A DNA stretch of 64,000 nucleotides. It comes from Chitinophaga pinensis (lineage in GTDB: Bacteria; Bacteroidota; Bacteroidia; Chitinophagales; Chitinophagaceae). Positions 8,737 to 17,945 of this stretch are shown here, one piece after another (the first letter of the stretch is position 1; every line of letters starts with the position of its first letter). The notes beneath the pieces were generated by a model, which saw nothing but the letters and a program-made list of their open reading frames with translations, did not search any database and was not told the DNA's origin. The stretch spans positions 2,232,001 through 2,296,000 of the forward strand of contig LR632930.1 in assembly GCA_902167325.1 (NCBI GenBank). The letters run 5' to 3'. Made by a program: the position numbers and the translations under genes.

Positions 8737-10459
8737 ATTTCAGGCAGGCCTGCAGGGTTTCCTGCAGCATGCCGAAGCTGATGGGTTTCTGGAGGAAGGC
8801 GGTGGCGCCGGCATCCATGAGCAGCTGGCGGGTGGAGTGGTAAGCATCGGCCGTGGCCATGATAACGGGGATGTGTTTGAGGCTGGCTTCTTCCCTTACT
8901 TTTTCCAGCACTTCTTTACCGTCCATAACGGGCATGTGGTAGTCGAGGATCATAACATCGGGCGTGACATGTTCGGCCTGGCGGAGTGCCTCCAGTCCGT
9001 TCACTGCCATGGATACCCTGCAGCCCATACGGCGCAGGAATTTGGCGAGAAGCAGGTTATTCATGTCATTATCATCTGCAATGAGCACATGGAGGTTCAG
9101 GGCTTCGTCTGCCGTTCCGGAGTCGGGCAGGAGGCTGGGCGTGGTGCCGGGCGCGGCGGTAATGAGCGGGAGGGAAACGATGAAGGTGGTGCGTTCGCCC
9201 GGACGGTTATCAACATCGATGCTGCCACCCATGGAAAGCGTTTTGGCGCGGGTGATGAACAGGCCGAGTCCGGTACCCTCTACCTGCAGGTTGCCATGGG
9301 TTACGAATGGTTCAAACACATGTTCGAGCTGCTCGTCGGTAATTCCCGGACCGGCATTGCTGACCCGTATTTCCCAGCGGTCGCCCGCGCGGCGTACCAG
9401 CACGCCCACTTCACTGTTGCGGTCCGCAAACTGAATGGCGTGAGCCAGCAGGTTGCCGGTGATAACGTGCAGTTTGGCGGGGTCTGCGGAAATGAAGGGA
9501 GGCATATTTTCCACACTCAGTCTGAGCGACATGCTGCTGTATTGTGCGATCACGGCATGGAGCTGAACGATCTGGGAAAAGAACGGGAATACTTCGATGG
9601 AGCATGCCTGTGAGGCATCGTGCCTGCCGGATTCGCTGCGGGCGAGGTGGAGCACGTTGCCAAGGATATTGTCGGCACTGTTACCTGCAGCCAGCAAATG
9701 GTCTGTTAAGGCGGCAATGCGCCGGGCATCGGGCTTGAAGGTGAGTTCCCGTTTAATGAGCTGTCCTGCCAGCATAACGGCGTTGAGTGGTGTACGCAGC
9801 TCGTGGGTGATCTGGTAGAGGAAGATGCGGCGGAAGTCGCTGCTGCGTACATAATGTTTGCCGGTAAGTACGATAAGGGTAAGCATACCGGCCATGGAAC
9901 ACCAGCGGAAGATGGCCGCTGTTTGAGGGTCCAGGTAAATGAACTGGCCGATATGGAAGTAATGCCCGGCTTCAAGGGCAATGAGAACGGCAACGGCGGT
10001 AAGGAGGCAGAAGCGGCGGATGCGGGGTTTATTAAAAATCAGGAAGGTGACGGCGATGAGGAAAACAACCATGAGCTGCAGGAGCAAAACATCTCCCAAA
10101 GCGAGCCCGAAATATAGTACTGCGGAACATTGGTTGAAGAAGGTGACGAGTGCGGCGGTGCTATGGCGGTTAGTGTAATTTAAATATAAAGGAAGCGCGG
10201 CAATGATGCATTCCGCAAGGGCAGGATATACGATGTAGGGGTTGCCGGTCAGCAAATAAAAGAAGGGACCTAACAGTAGTAAGAGCAGGCTAAGTGCTAC
10301 ACTAAGGCTGTTGACTAACACAACGCTCTGAATGGCGGCTTCATCATGCAGGCCTTTGGTCCCCGTTTTTACAATATTGTTTATCAGTTTGCCGGCCGAT
10401 CGGACCATCGTCTGAACGGACATGGGACAACGGGATTTTGAGTACCGGAATGTACGCAT
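8735..10459 (-). CDS. Hybrid histidine kinase with C-terminal receiver domain
   Basis: This is a 574-residue membrane sensor. About six hydrophobic helices fill residues 46-200 without a large periplasmic domain. The dimerisation/phospho-accepting region has His219 in ITHELRTPLNAVM, followed by an ATPase domain (GTGLGL at 395-400) and a receiver domain with Asp462-Asp463 in IADDND and Asp506 in MILDYHMP. Oddities are in the ATPase domain: the N-box reads NLLAHAIQF, with His340 where the Mg-binding Asn is expected, and the G1 box has Asn in place of Asp (SNAGPGI). Activity may be reduced or altered. No DNA-binding output domain or partner regulator is adjacent. A second possible start is the Met at codon 13 (10423). 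The signal sensed is unknown. Confidence 0.85.
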   Translation of the reverse strand: MRTFRYSKSRCPMSVQTMVRSAGKLINNIVKTGTKGLHDEAAIQSVVLVNSLSVALSLLLLLLGPFFYLLTGNPYIVYPALAECIIAALPLYLNYTNRHSTAALVTFFNQCSAVLYFGLALGDVLLLQLMVVFLIAVTFLIFNKPRIRRFCLLTAVAVLIALEAGHYFHIGQFIYLDPQTAAIFRWCSMAGMLTLIVLTGKHYVRSSDFRRIFLYQITHELRTPLNAVMLAGQLIKRELTFKPDARRIAALTDHLLAAGNSADNILGNVLHLARSESGRHDASQACSIEVFPFFSQIVQLHAVIAQYSSMSLRLSVENMPPFISADPAKLHVITGNLLAHAIQFADRNSEVGVLVRRAGDRWEIRVSNAGPGITDEQLEHVFEPFVTHGNLQVEGTGLGLFITRAKTLSMGGSIDVDNRPGERTTFIVSLPLITAAPGTTPSLLPDSGTADEALNLHVLIADDNDMNNLLLAKFLRRMGCRVSMAVNGLEALRQAEHVTPDVMILDYHMPVMDGKEVLEKVREEASLKHIPVIMATADAYHSTRQLLMDAGATAFLQKPISFGMLQETLQACLK

Positions 10460-10495
10460 CTCCCGGGAACTACTGGTTAATGGGATGTTAAGTGG

Positions 10496-11395
10496 TTACT
10501 TTTCGTTGCTGTACTGACGGAGCCACTGTTTTTCTTCGGTGGTAAGGCTATTATATCCTTTTTCCGAAATCTTATCCAGCAGCTGATCGAGCCGGGAGGC
10601 ATGCGAAGCGTCTGACGGGTTGCGGACCACGCGGAGGGGGGACTTTTTAGGTTTGAAGGTACGGGTGGAGGAGCTTTTATTACGACTGAAGAGGTTATTG
10701 AGATTATCGAAGAGTTTCATGAGGGGGGCGCAAAGGTCGGTGCCGGAGGATTTGAGGATACGGATATATCCGAATCCGAAGAGGGCGCCGCCGAAGTGGG
10801 CGAGGATGCCGCCGACGTTGCCTTCGGGAACGGTAATAAGGTTAATGACCAGTACGGCGACGGCGAGCCATTTCAGTTTTACATGGCCTACGAGAATGCC
10901 GATTTCCATATTGGGCATGAGGGTGGCACTGGCGATGAGGAATGCCATGGTGGCGCCAGAGGCTCCCAGCATGGGGCCGCCGAGGTACGGGGATTGCGGG
11001 AAGATGTAATAGGATGCAACGTAGAGCAGTCCCCCGAAGATGCCGGCGAGGAGATAGAGGGGCAGTACGCGGCGGTTGCCCAGTTCTGAACGGAAGAGGT
11101 TGCCGAACCAGAAGAAGGTCAGCATATTAAAGAGGATATGGATCCAGTGAATGTGGAAGAACATGTAGGTGATGAGGCCCCAGGGTTTGTACAGCAGGGT
11201 ATCGTCTACATGCAGGGAAAGGTTATTGACCATGAATCCGAAGGCCGGGTTGGCGAATGGGGTGCCGAAGAATGCAAACAGCCGAAGTACGCTGGCGATG
11301 AGGAACACGGCTATGTTAATGATCATCAGATGGTTAACCGTATTTTCCTGTTTCAGCCAGTATTTAATGTCCGCTTTGAATGTAGATCCGTTCAT
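10496..11395 (-). CDS. Rhomboid family intramembrane serine protease
   Basis: This 299-residue inner-membrane protease has the catalytic Ser146 in GASGAT and His200 in GILAHFGG. The helix with HIHWIHILFNM carries the His/Asn residues of the family, and six or so membrane helices span residues 20-215. After the membrane part comes a basic linker and a C-terminal ~40-residue helical tail (LDQLLDKISEKGYNSLTTEE), a segment that recurs in Bacteroidota rhomboids. The gene lies 36 nt upstream of the hybrid kinase on the same strand, so they may be co-transcribed. Its substrate is unknown. It is divergent from rpsA, 185 nt away. Confidence 0.9.
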   Translation of the reverse strand: MNGSTFKADIKYWLKQENTVNHLMIINIAVFLIASVLRLFAFFGTPFANPAFGFMVNNLSLHVDDTLLYKPWGLITYMFFHIHWIHILFNMLTFFWFGNLFRSELGNRRVLPLYLLAGIFGGLLYVASYYIFPQSPYLGGPMLGASGATMAFLIASATLMPNMEIGILVGHVKLKWLAVAVLVINLITVPEGNVGGILAHFGGALFGFGYIRILKSSGTDLCAPLMKLFDNLNNLFSRNKSSSTRTFKPKKSPLRVVRNPSDASHASRLDQLLDKISEKGYNSLTTEEKQWLRQYSNEK

Positions 11396-11529
11396 ACCGG
11401 AAAATTAAGGAAAAAAAATGCTCGCCGGCCTTTCCCACAGCCAATTTTCCATTTTTGGGAAAGAAACGGATAATTGGGTGTTGAATACATAAACCGCTCA
11501 TTTTCAATAACACTTTTGACCAAATAAAG

Positions 11530-11560
11530 TTGCCTTAAAGGGGGATTTATCGTATCTTTG
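11530..11560 (+). promoter_or_regulatory. rpsA promoter
   Basis: TTG at 11530-11532, a 20-bp spacer and TATCTTTG at 11553-11560 form a full consensus promoter. Transcription would start near 11567, leaving a leader of only about 14 nt before the TTG start of rpsA. Confidence 0.65.
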
Positions 11561-11580
11561 CCCCCTTAAAACTTTATATT

Positions 11581-13479
11581 TTGGAAGAAAACAACATTAT
11601 TAACGAACAAAACGCTGAGCAACAGGCTCCTGCAGCAACAGCTGTGGCAGAAACAGCGACAAAAAAGGCACCTGTTGTGGAAACCGCCCACGATGATTTT
11701 GACTGGAGCGTGGACAAACGTAACGTAACATCTTATTCTGCTGAAGAGAAGGCGAAATACGATGCTACTTATGACGGTACCTTCAAAGTGTTCGACGAGA
11801 ACAGCCTGCTGATGGGTACTATCGTTGGTATGACCAAAACCGACGTGGTGATCAACATCGGATTCAAATCCGACGGTTTGATCTCCTTCAACGAATTCCG
11901 TGACCTTCCCGGCCTGAAAATCGGCGACGAAGTGGAAGTACTGGTAGTTGAGAAAGAAGACCGCGATGGCAACCTGCACCTGAGCCGCAAGCAAGCGCGC
12001 ATGCAACGTGCATGGGAACGTATCGTGGAAGTTTACAAAACCGGCGAAGTGGTTACCGGTACTGTTACCAGCAAAACCAAAGGCGGCCTGATCGTAGACG
12101 TTTACGGTATGGAAACATTCCTGCCGGGTTCTCAGATCGACGTGAAACCTGTTACCGATTACGACCAGTTCGTGGGCAAAACCATGGAATTCAAGGTTGT
12201 GAAAGTGAACGAGGCTATCCGCAACGCAGTGGTTTCTCACAAAGCGCTCATCGAATCCGATATCGAGCAGCAGCGTGTTGACATCATCAGCAAACTGGAG
12301 AAAGGCCAGGTGCTGGAAGGTACTATCAAGAACATCACCGACTTCGGTGCGTTCATCGACCTGGGCGGTCTGGACGGTCTGCTGTATATCACCGATATCA
12401 GCTGGGGCCGCATCAGCCATCCGAGCGAAGTACTCCAGATGGACCAGAAGATCAACGTGGTTGTTCTCGACTTCGACGACGAGAAGAAACGTATCTCCCT
12501 GGGTTACAAACAACTGACTCCCCACCCTTGGGATACCCTGCCTGCTACTATCTCCGAAGGAGCCAAAGTAAAAGGCAAAGTGGTAAACATCGAAGATTAC
12601 GGTGCATTCCTGGAAATCCTCCCCGGTGTGGAAGGCCTGGTACACGTATCCGAGATCTCCTGGGCTTCTACCCCCATCAACGCGAAAGAATTCTTCAAAT
12701 TGGGCGAAGAATACGAAGCAGTGGTGGTTACCCTCAGCAAAGACGAGCGTAAAATGTCGCTCTCTATCAAACAACTGACCGAAGATCCCTGGTCTACCAT
12801 CGAAACCAAATTCCCGCTCGACAGCCGTCATAAAGGTATCGTGAAAAACATCACCCCCTATGGCGTATTCGTTGAACTGGAAACCGGCATCGGCGGCATG
12901 ATCCACATCTCCGACCTCAGCTGGATCAAACGCTTCAACCACCCCTCCGAGTACACGAAAGTGGGCAGCGAGATCGAAGTAGTAATCCTCGGTATCGATA
13001 AGGACAACCGTAAGCTCTCCCTCGGTCACAAACAGATCGAAGAAGATCCCTGGAATACTTTCGAAACCATCTTCCCGATCGGTTCTATCCATGAAGGTAC
13101 CGTAGTGAAGAAAGATGACAAAGGCGCTACCGTGCAGCTGCAATACGGCCTGGAAGCTTACGCTCCCGCCCGTCACCTGCGCACCGAAGATGAAAAACCA
13201 ATCGCTGTTGAAGACGTGAAAGAATTCCAGATCATCGAATTCGATCGCAACGAAAAACGCATCCTGGTTTCTCATACCAAGGTTTGGGAACAAGTGAAAG
13301 CCGAAGAAAAAGATGCTATCATCAAAGAAAAACGTGCTGACGCTGAAAAAACCCGCAAGACTGTGAAAAACATCCAGTCTAAGGTAGAAAAAGCCACCCT
13401 GGGTGACCTGGGCGCGCTTGCTGAACTCAGAGAAAAACTGAAACAATCCGAAGGCGGCGAAGAAAAGAAAGCCGAGTAG
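11581..13479 (+). CDS. rpsA: 30S ribosomal protein S1
   Basis: S1 brings mRNA to the 30S subunit and helps unfold structured leaders. This copy has 632 residues, longer than the 557 of E. coli, with an acidic/Ala-rich N-terminal extension (to about residue 75), six S1 RNA-binding repeats (recognisable by GTI/GTV, DFGAFIDLGG, YGAFLEI, YGVFVEL and ISLGYKQ/LSLGHKQ), and a Lys/Glu-rich tail. The start is a TTG at 11581; the promoter just upstream and the lack of any in-frame ATG near it support this. Codon choice is strongly biased, as expected for a highly expressed ribosomal gene. A strong terminator follows 21 nt after the stop. Confidence 0.95.
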   Translation: MEENNIINEQNAEQQAPAATAVAETATKKAPVVETAHDDFDWSVDKRNVTSYSAEEKAKYDATYDGTFKVFDENSLLMGTIVGMTKTDVVINIGFKSDGLISFNEFRDLPGLKIGDEVEVLVVEKEDRDGNLHLSRKQARMQRAWERIVEVYKTGEVVTGTVTSKTKGGLIVDVYGMETFLPGSQIDVKPVTDYDQFVGKTMEFKVVKVNEAIRNAVVSHKALIESDIEQQRVDIISKLEKGQVLEGTIKNITDFGAFIDLGGLDGLLYITDISWGRISHPSEVLQMDQKINVVVLDFDDEKKRISLGYKQLTPHPWDTLPATISEGAKVKGKVVNIEDYGAFLEILPGVEGLVHVSEISWASTPINAKEFFKLGEEYEAVVVTLSKDERKMSLSIKQLTEDPWSTIETKFPLDSRHKGIVKNITPYGVFVELETGIGGMIHISDLSWIKRFNHPSEYTKVGSEIEVVILGIDKDNRKLSLGHKQIEEDPWNTFETIFPIGSIHEGTVVKKDDKGATVQLQYGLEAYAPARHLRTEDEKPIAVEDVKEFQIIEFDRNEKRILVSHTKVWEQVKAEEKDAIIKEKRADAEKTRKTVKNIQSKVEKATLGDLGALAELREKLKQSEGGEEKKAE

Positions 13480-13500
13480 TAGAATTGTTCTCATAAGATA

Positions 13501-13534
13501 AAATCCCTCCGGTGTATGCCGGAGGGATTTTTTT
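13501..13534 (+). terminator. rpsA terminator
   Basis: The arms 13501-13512 and 13519-13530 pair perfectly over 12 bp (core CCCTCCGG/CCGGAGGG), followed by a run of T. Confidence 0.9.
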
Positions 13535-13570
13535 ATGCCCCCAACCCAACCGGAACTCCCCCTTACCACA

Positions 13571-13985
13571 TTTCCTCATTCCCCGTTTATCAATCCCCCC
13601 CCCGTCCACCTTCCATCCCGGATTCCTGTTTTTCCATTTCCATGTTTGTCCACGCTGCATCCCGGCTTCCTGTCCCTGAACTAACATACATGTTCTCTCC
13701 AGATCCCGGATTCCTCCATGCTCATTTCTATATCTGTCTTCCTTGATCCCCTGCTTTCGGTCTTTCCACTTCCATGTTTGTCCACACTGCATCCCGGCTT
13801 CCTGTCTCCGAACTAACATACCTGTCCTCACTATACTGCAGATTCCTGCCTTCTCACCTCCCTCCATAGCTGTCTTTCCTAACCCACAGATTCCCGTCCC
13901 TCTACATCTATACCCGTCCTCACTACCCGGTTCCACACATCCCTGCCCTTCCTCCACAAACCCCGGATTCCCGGATGCCCCGTGA
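13571..13985 (+). repeat. Degenerate 44-bp tandem repeat array, pyrimidine-rich
   Basis: Copies begin with ATCCCGGATTCCTG or a variant at 13615, 13659, 13703, 13746, 13791 and 13835, spaced 44, 44, 43, 45 and 44 bp. Weaker copies follow near 13882, 13925 and 13960, and perhaps one precedes at 13571. Copies three units apart are most alike: 13631-13697 and 13763-13829 agree almost throughout, giving a 132-bp super-period. The plus strand is nearly all C and T. Because 132 is a multiple of three, the minus strand shows a repetitive frame (13427-13957), but that frame runs into the rpsA terminator and rpsA itself and is not believed to be a gene. Confidence 0.75.
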
Positions 13986-14039
13986 TTACAACAGGGTAGA
14001 ATTATGTATATAGTAAGTATACAAGTACGTATAGCCGTA

Positions 14040-14147
14040 TATAAACCGTAGTTAACCCGGGGATAAGCCGTAGATAAGCCGCCTCTATATAGGGGCGGCT
14101 TATGGGCGGGATATGGGCGGCTTATAGGCGGCTTAAGGGCGGCTTAT
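14040..14147. repeat. 11-bp unit arrays in inverted orientation
   Basis: The right part (14093-14147) is five consecutive 11-bp units of GGGCGGCTTAT, three exact and two variant. The left part (14040-14083) holds four 11-bp steps in the opposite orientation, the last two reading GATAAGCCGTA and GATAAGCCGCC. The arms 14074-14083 and 14094-14103 form a perfect 10-bp stem around a 10-nt loop. A second element of the same design but another sequence lies at 45005-45111. Confidence 0.8.
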
Positions 14148-14756
14148 CTCTTCTTTATATGCAGGTTAAATTTGCTTTAGCCCTGCTTTTACGCGGTAGA
14201 AACAAAGCTTACTGATGTCACTAAAATCTTGACAAACGGGAAGGGATGCTGATAACAATTCCTACGCTGGGAGAGGAGAATTAGGATGAGACCCTGAGCC
14301 TGTAATCTTCAGGACAAGACTTTTTACCCCAGAGGGGCCTCTTCTGCGGAGTACAGCCTGCGGCTTTAGTTCAGCCTGATAGCATACCCCACCAAATGAG
14401 TTTAAAACAAGGAAGTGACCTATGCAGGCCTGCATTTTATAATAGGGGAGTCCTCCAATCAGAAAGTAGGCCAGCGTACGTAGCACTGCGTGTAAATTGC
14501 AGGATGTGATGACAATAGCAAAATACTGTAAGGATTACTTACCAAAAGATGGTTTGCGTTGCATTCCGGACCGTAATCTTCCTTAAACAGGATTGCACTA
14601 ATCCCGGGTACTGCAGTTTTCTCCAGCCCTGAAACCCACTGCCAACAGCCATTTTAACTTATCTATATGCCCTATAACTAAAATTTATTAGGTTTTTCTT
14701 AACACATCAAATACCTTCGCACTCTATTTAGTCTATAAAATTAATAGGGTAAAACC
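14148..14756. other. 609-bp stretch before susC with nothing recognised
   Basis: I looked for cobalamin, TPP and SAM riboswitch cores, group II intron ends and leader peptides, and found none. A minus-strand frame of 74 codons (14262-14486) has no known features. Near the end, TACCTTCG at 14712-14719 is a one-mismatch -7 box that could serve susC, but no good -33 box is seen. Confidence 0.4.
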
Positions 14757-17700
14757 ATGTCAAATTTGTACAAGCTTACCCTGCTTATGCTGCTAACAAG
14801 CCTAACTACATTTGCACAAAGCAGGAAGATCTCCGGAAAAGTGAGTTCCGGTGATGGCCAGCCCCTCCCCGGGGTAACCGTTTTTATCGCTGGTACCTCC
14901 TCCGGTACCATGTCGGTTTCCGACGGTACTTACAGCTTTTCTATCCCCGATACCGCCACCGCAGTATCGTTCCGCCTCATCGGTATGGAAACGGTGGTAT
15001 TGCCGATAGATGGCAGAAGCGTTATCAACGCCATACTGCACACGGCCGATAAGCAGCTCCAGGAAGTAGTGGTAACCGCATTGGGTATATCTCGCGCCAA
15101 AAAAGCCCTCGGATATTCCGTTCAGGAAGTGAAGAGCGCAGAGCTGCAAACCCGTCCAACCAACGCAATAGGCGCCCTTTCCGGTAAAGTAGCCGGTCTG
15201 CAGGTGATCTCCGTTGGCGGTAACATGGGTGGCTCCAACCGTGTTCTGCTCCGTGGTATCAACTCCATCTCCGGTAATAACCAGCCCCTCTTCGTGATCG
15301 ACGGTATCACCATCGATAACTCGGATATGAACACCCGCACCACCGCACAGGGCTCTGCCGGTAAAGACGTGGGCAACACCATCCAGGATCTTAACCCGGA
15401 TGATATTGAGTCTGTAAACGTGCTGAAAGGTCCGGCTGCGGCAGCCCTCTACGGCACCCGCGCAGCCAACGGTGTTATCGTTATCACCACCAGGAAAGGT
15501 AAAGAAGGCAAGGGCCTCGATGTTGCCATCAACTCCGGCGTTGAGCTGGAGCGTGTGGTACGCCTCCCCGAACGCCAGAAGCTCTACGGTGGTGGTAAAG
15601 CCAACACTTTCCAGACAGCCACCATCAACGGCAAAACCTATAACCTGGTGGATTACGGTATGGACGAAAGCTGGGGTCCAAAACTCGACGGCACTCCCGT
15701 ACTGCACTGGTATAACCTCGATCCTGAGTTTCAGGCCGATTACCTGAACCCCGAACCCTGGGTATATCCCAAGCATGATGCTACCGACTTCTTCCGCACC
15801 GGCATTGCCACCACCAACAACGTGGCCGTGAGCGGCGGTAACGATAAGCAGACATTCCGCCTGTCGTATACCAACAAGATCGTGCGTGGTACTGCTCCCA
15901 ATTCAAAACTCCATCGTAACACCATCAATTTCTCCGGTTCCAACCGCTTCGGGAAATTCCTCGCAACGGGCAACTTCAATTATGTGAAGAACCAGAGCAC
16001 AGGACGGCCGTGGACCGGTGCCACCAACCGCGGCATTATGCTGGAAGCTTTCCAGTGGGGCCAGGTACAGGTAGATTATGATAAGCTCCGCGACTACAAA
16101 CGTGCCGATGGTACTCCCCGTGCATGGAACCGTAACAGCTGGGAAAACACCTCTGCAGGGCGTGCCACTAAATACATTGATAACCCCTTCTGGTCGGCCA
16201 ACGAAAGCTATCTCGAAGAGAACCGCGACCGCTTTTACGGTAACGTGGGCCTGAACTACGAAGTGAACAGCTGGCTGAACCTCAGCTCTAAAGTAAATGC
16301 TGACCTGTATGGTTACGATTACCAGGACCGCATCGCCGTGTATTCCCGCTCACAGAGCAATTACATCGAGTACAACAATAAATTCAGCGAGTTCAACTAC
16401 GAGTTCCTCGCCAATGCCAATAAACGCTGGAATGATCTGTCGCTTTCTGCTTACGCTGGTGGTAACATCATGAACCAGAAGCGTACTATTTCCAACGCTA
16501 CCACACAGGGCGGCCTTATCATCCCCTTGTATTATAACCTCAAGAATGCGAACAGCGTATTGATTGAATCGAACCGATATCAGAAAAGCATTTACTCGCT
16601 TTTCGGGAGCGTGTCACTGGGTTATAAGAACTTCCTTTTCCTTGATGGTACCGTGCGTAACGACTGGAGTTCTACATTGCCGCTGGATAAAAACTCCTTC
16701 GCGTATCCTTCCGTATCATCCAGCTTCATCATCAGTGAGCTGAACGGTATTAAGAATGCATCCTGGCTGGATCTGTTGAAGGTTCGCCTCAGCTGGGCGC
16801 AGGTGGGTAACGATACAGACCCTTACCAGTTACAGCAGGTGTATGAAGCGGTGCAGTCGTTTAACGGCAACCCCGGATATAAACTCCCCGCCGTACTGGC
16901 CAACAGCCGCCTGAAACCGGAGATTACTTCCTCACTGGAAGCCGGTGTGAGCTTCAGGATACTGAAAAACAGGTTAGGGCTTGACTTTACGGCCTATACC
17001 AACGACAGCCGTAACCAGATCATCAACATCCCCACATCTACCGCATTCGGATATGACAGTAAGTTCATTAACGCCGGTAAGATTAATAACAAGGGACTTG
17101 AAGTAACGCTGACAGGCGTACCGGTTAAAACGGCACATTTCAATTGGGATGTGAGCCTGAACTGGTCTACCAACAGAAACGAAGTGGTGGAGCTTACAGA
17201 AGGCGTTACCAGTTTCCCTATCAACGATGCCAACAGTCTTATTGCACTGGTAGCCCGTGAAGGAGAATCTTTCGGTCAGCTGATGGGTTATGACTTCGTG
17301 TATGATGCGCAGGGCAATAAAGTGATTGGAGCCAACGGTGGTTACCTGCGTACAGAGCAGATGCGCCCCCTTGGCAGCGTGCTTCCCAAATGGCAGTTTG
17401 GTATCGGAAATCATTTCACGTACAAACGCTTTGATGCAGGCTTCCTGATCGACGGGCGCGTAGGTGGCAAAGTGTTCTCTCAAACTTACAGCGTAGGTGT
17501 ACGTACCGGTGTGCTGAAAGAATCTGCAGAGAACGGTATCCGTGAAAACGGGCTTGTCCTTGATGGAGTGAATGGTAACGTTACTTTCAATGCCGACGGC
17601 AGCTACACGGTTTCCAATACCAAAACCAACACTACCCGTATTTCCGCAGAGAACTGGGCGCTGGGGTATTCCAACGGTCCTACCACGCAAAGCATCTTCG

Positions 17701-17936
17701 ATGCTACATATGTGAAGCTCCGTGAGATCACTGCAGGGTATACCATTCCTTTCCACAATAAAACAATACAGCAGGTGCGTGTATCCGGCTACGGCCGTAA
17801 CCTCTGGAACATTTACCAGCAGAACCGCAGTGTGGATCCCGAGCTTACGAGCAGCAGCGGAAACATTCAGGGCATCGAAGGGGGCAACATCCCCGTGCCG
17901 GCCACTTTTGGCGTAAACGTACAGGTGAAATTCTGA
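14757..17936 (+). CDS. SusC/RagA family TonB-linked outer membrane protein
   Basis: This 1059-residue outer-membrane importer works with the SusD-like lipoprotein encoded next. Order: a signal peptide (ending TTFAQ), a carboxypeptidase-D-like domain (SGKVSSGDGQPLPGVTVFIAG), the TonB-box region LQEVVVTALGISR, a plug domain (LSGKVAGLQV, then PLFVIDGITIDN and NPDDIESVNVLKG), and a 22-strand barrel ending in a C-terminal Phe. There is no N-terminal extension for anti-sigma signalling. The substrate cannot be told: no glycoside hydrolase, peptidase or regulator flanks the pair. The start at 14757 gives the signal peptide directly. Confidence 0.95.
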   Translation: MSNLYKLTLLMLLTSLTTFAQSRKISGKVSSGDGQPLPGVTVFIAGTSSGTMSVSDGTYSFSIPDTATAVSFRLIGMETVVLPIDGRSVINAILHTADKQLQEVVVTALGISRAKKALGYSVQEVKSAELQTRPTNAIGALSGKVAGLQVISVGGNMGGSNRVLLRGINSISGNNQPLFVIDGITIDNSDMNTRTTAQGSAGKDVGNTIQDLNPDDIESVNVLKGPAAAALYGTRAANGVIVITTRKGKEGKGLDVAINSGVELERVVRLPERQKLYGGGKANTFQTATINGKTYNLVDYGMDESWGPKLDGTPVLHWYNLDPEFQADYLNPEPWVYPKHDATDFFRTGIATTNNVAVSGGNDKQTFRLSYTNKIVRGTAPNSKLHRNTINFSGSNRFGKFLATGNFNYVKNQSTGRPWTGATNRGIMLEAFQWGQVQVDYDKLRDYKRADGTPRAWNRNSWENTSAGRATKYIDNPFWSANESYLEENRDRFYGNVGLNYEVNSWLNLSSKVNADLYGYDYQDRIAVYSRSQSNYIEYNNKFSEFNYEFLANANKRWNDLSLSAYAGGNIMNQKRTISNATTQGGLIIPLYYNLKNANSVLIESNRYQKSIYSLFGSVSLGYKNFLFLDGTVRNDWSSTLPLDKNSFAYPSVSSSFIISELNGIKNASWLDLLKVRLSWAQVGNDTDPYQLQQVYEAVQSFNGNPGYKLPAVLANSRLKPEITSSLEAGVSFRILKNRLGLDFTAYTNDSRNQIINIPTSTAFGYDSKFINAGKINNKGLEVTLTGVPVKTAHFNWDVSLNWSTNRNEVVELTEGVTSFPINDANSLIALVAREGESFGQLMGYDFVYDAQGNKVIGANGGYLRTEQMRPLGSVLPKWQFGIGNHFTYKRFDAGFLIDGRVGGKVFSQTYSVGVRTGVLKESAENGIRENGLVLDGVNGNVTFNADGSYTVSNTKTNTTRISAENWALGYSNGPTTQSIFDATYVKLREITAGYTIPFHNKTIQQVRVSGYGRNLWNIYQQNRSVDPELTSSSGNIQGIEGGNIPVPATFGVNVQVKF

Positions 17937-17945
17937 TAAACCGAC

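Noticed and set aside
11566..13569. Minus-strand 667-codon frame opposite rpsA
   Set aside because: It is the shadow of the strongly biased codon use of rpsA; it has an unnatural Phe/His/Asp-rich composition and no family features.
13427..13957. Minus-strand 176-codon frame with internal repeats over the 44-bp array
   Set aside because: It runs into the rpsA terminator and the rpsA coding end, and its repetition is explained by the 132-bp super-period being a multiple of three.
14040..14147. CRISPR or rho-independent terminator
   Set aside because: The units are contiguous without spacers and no U-tract follows the stem; rpsA already has its own terminator at 13501.
14262..14486. Minus-strand 74-codon frame
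   Set aside because: No family likeness, no signals around it, and it is antisense within a non-coding stretch.
14148..14756. Riboswitch or group II intron remnant before susC
   Set aside because: I searched by eye for B12, TPP and SAM cores and for intron domain V and found no match; only short chance similarities such as GGGAAGGGATGCTG.
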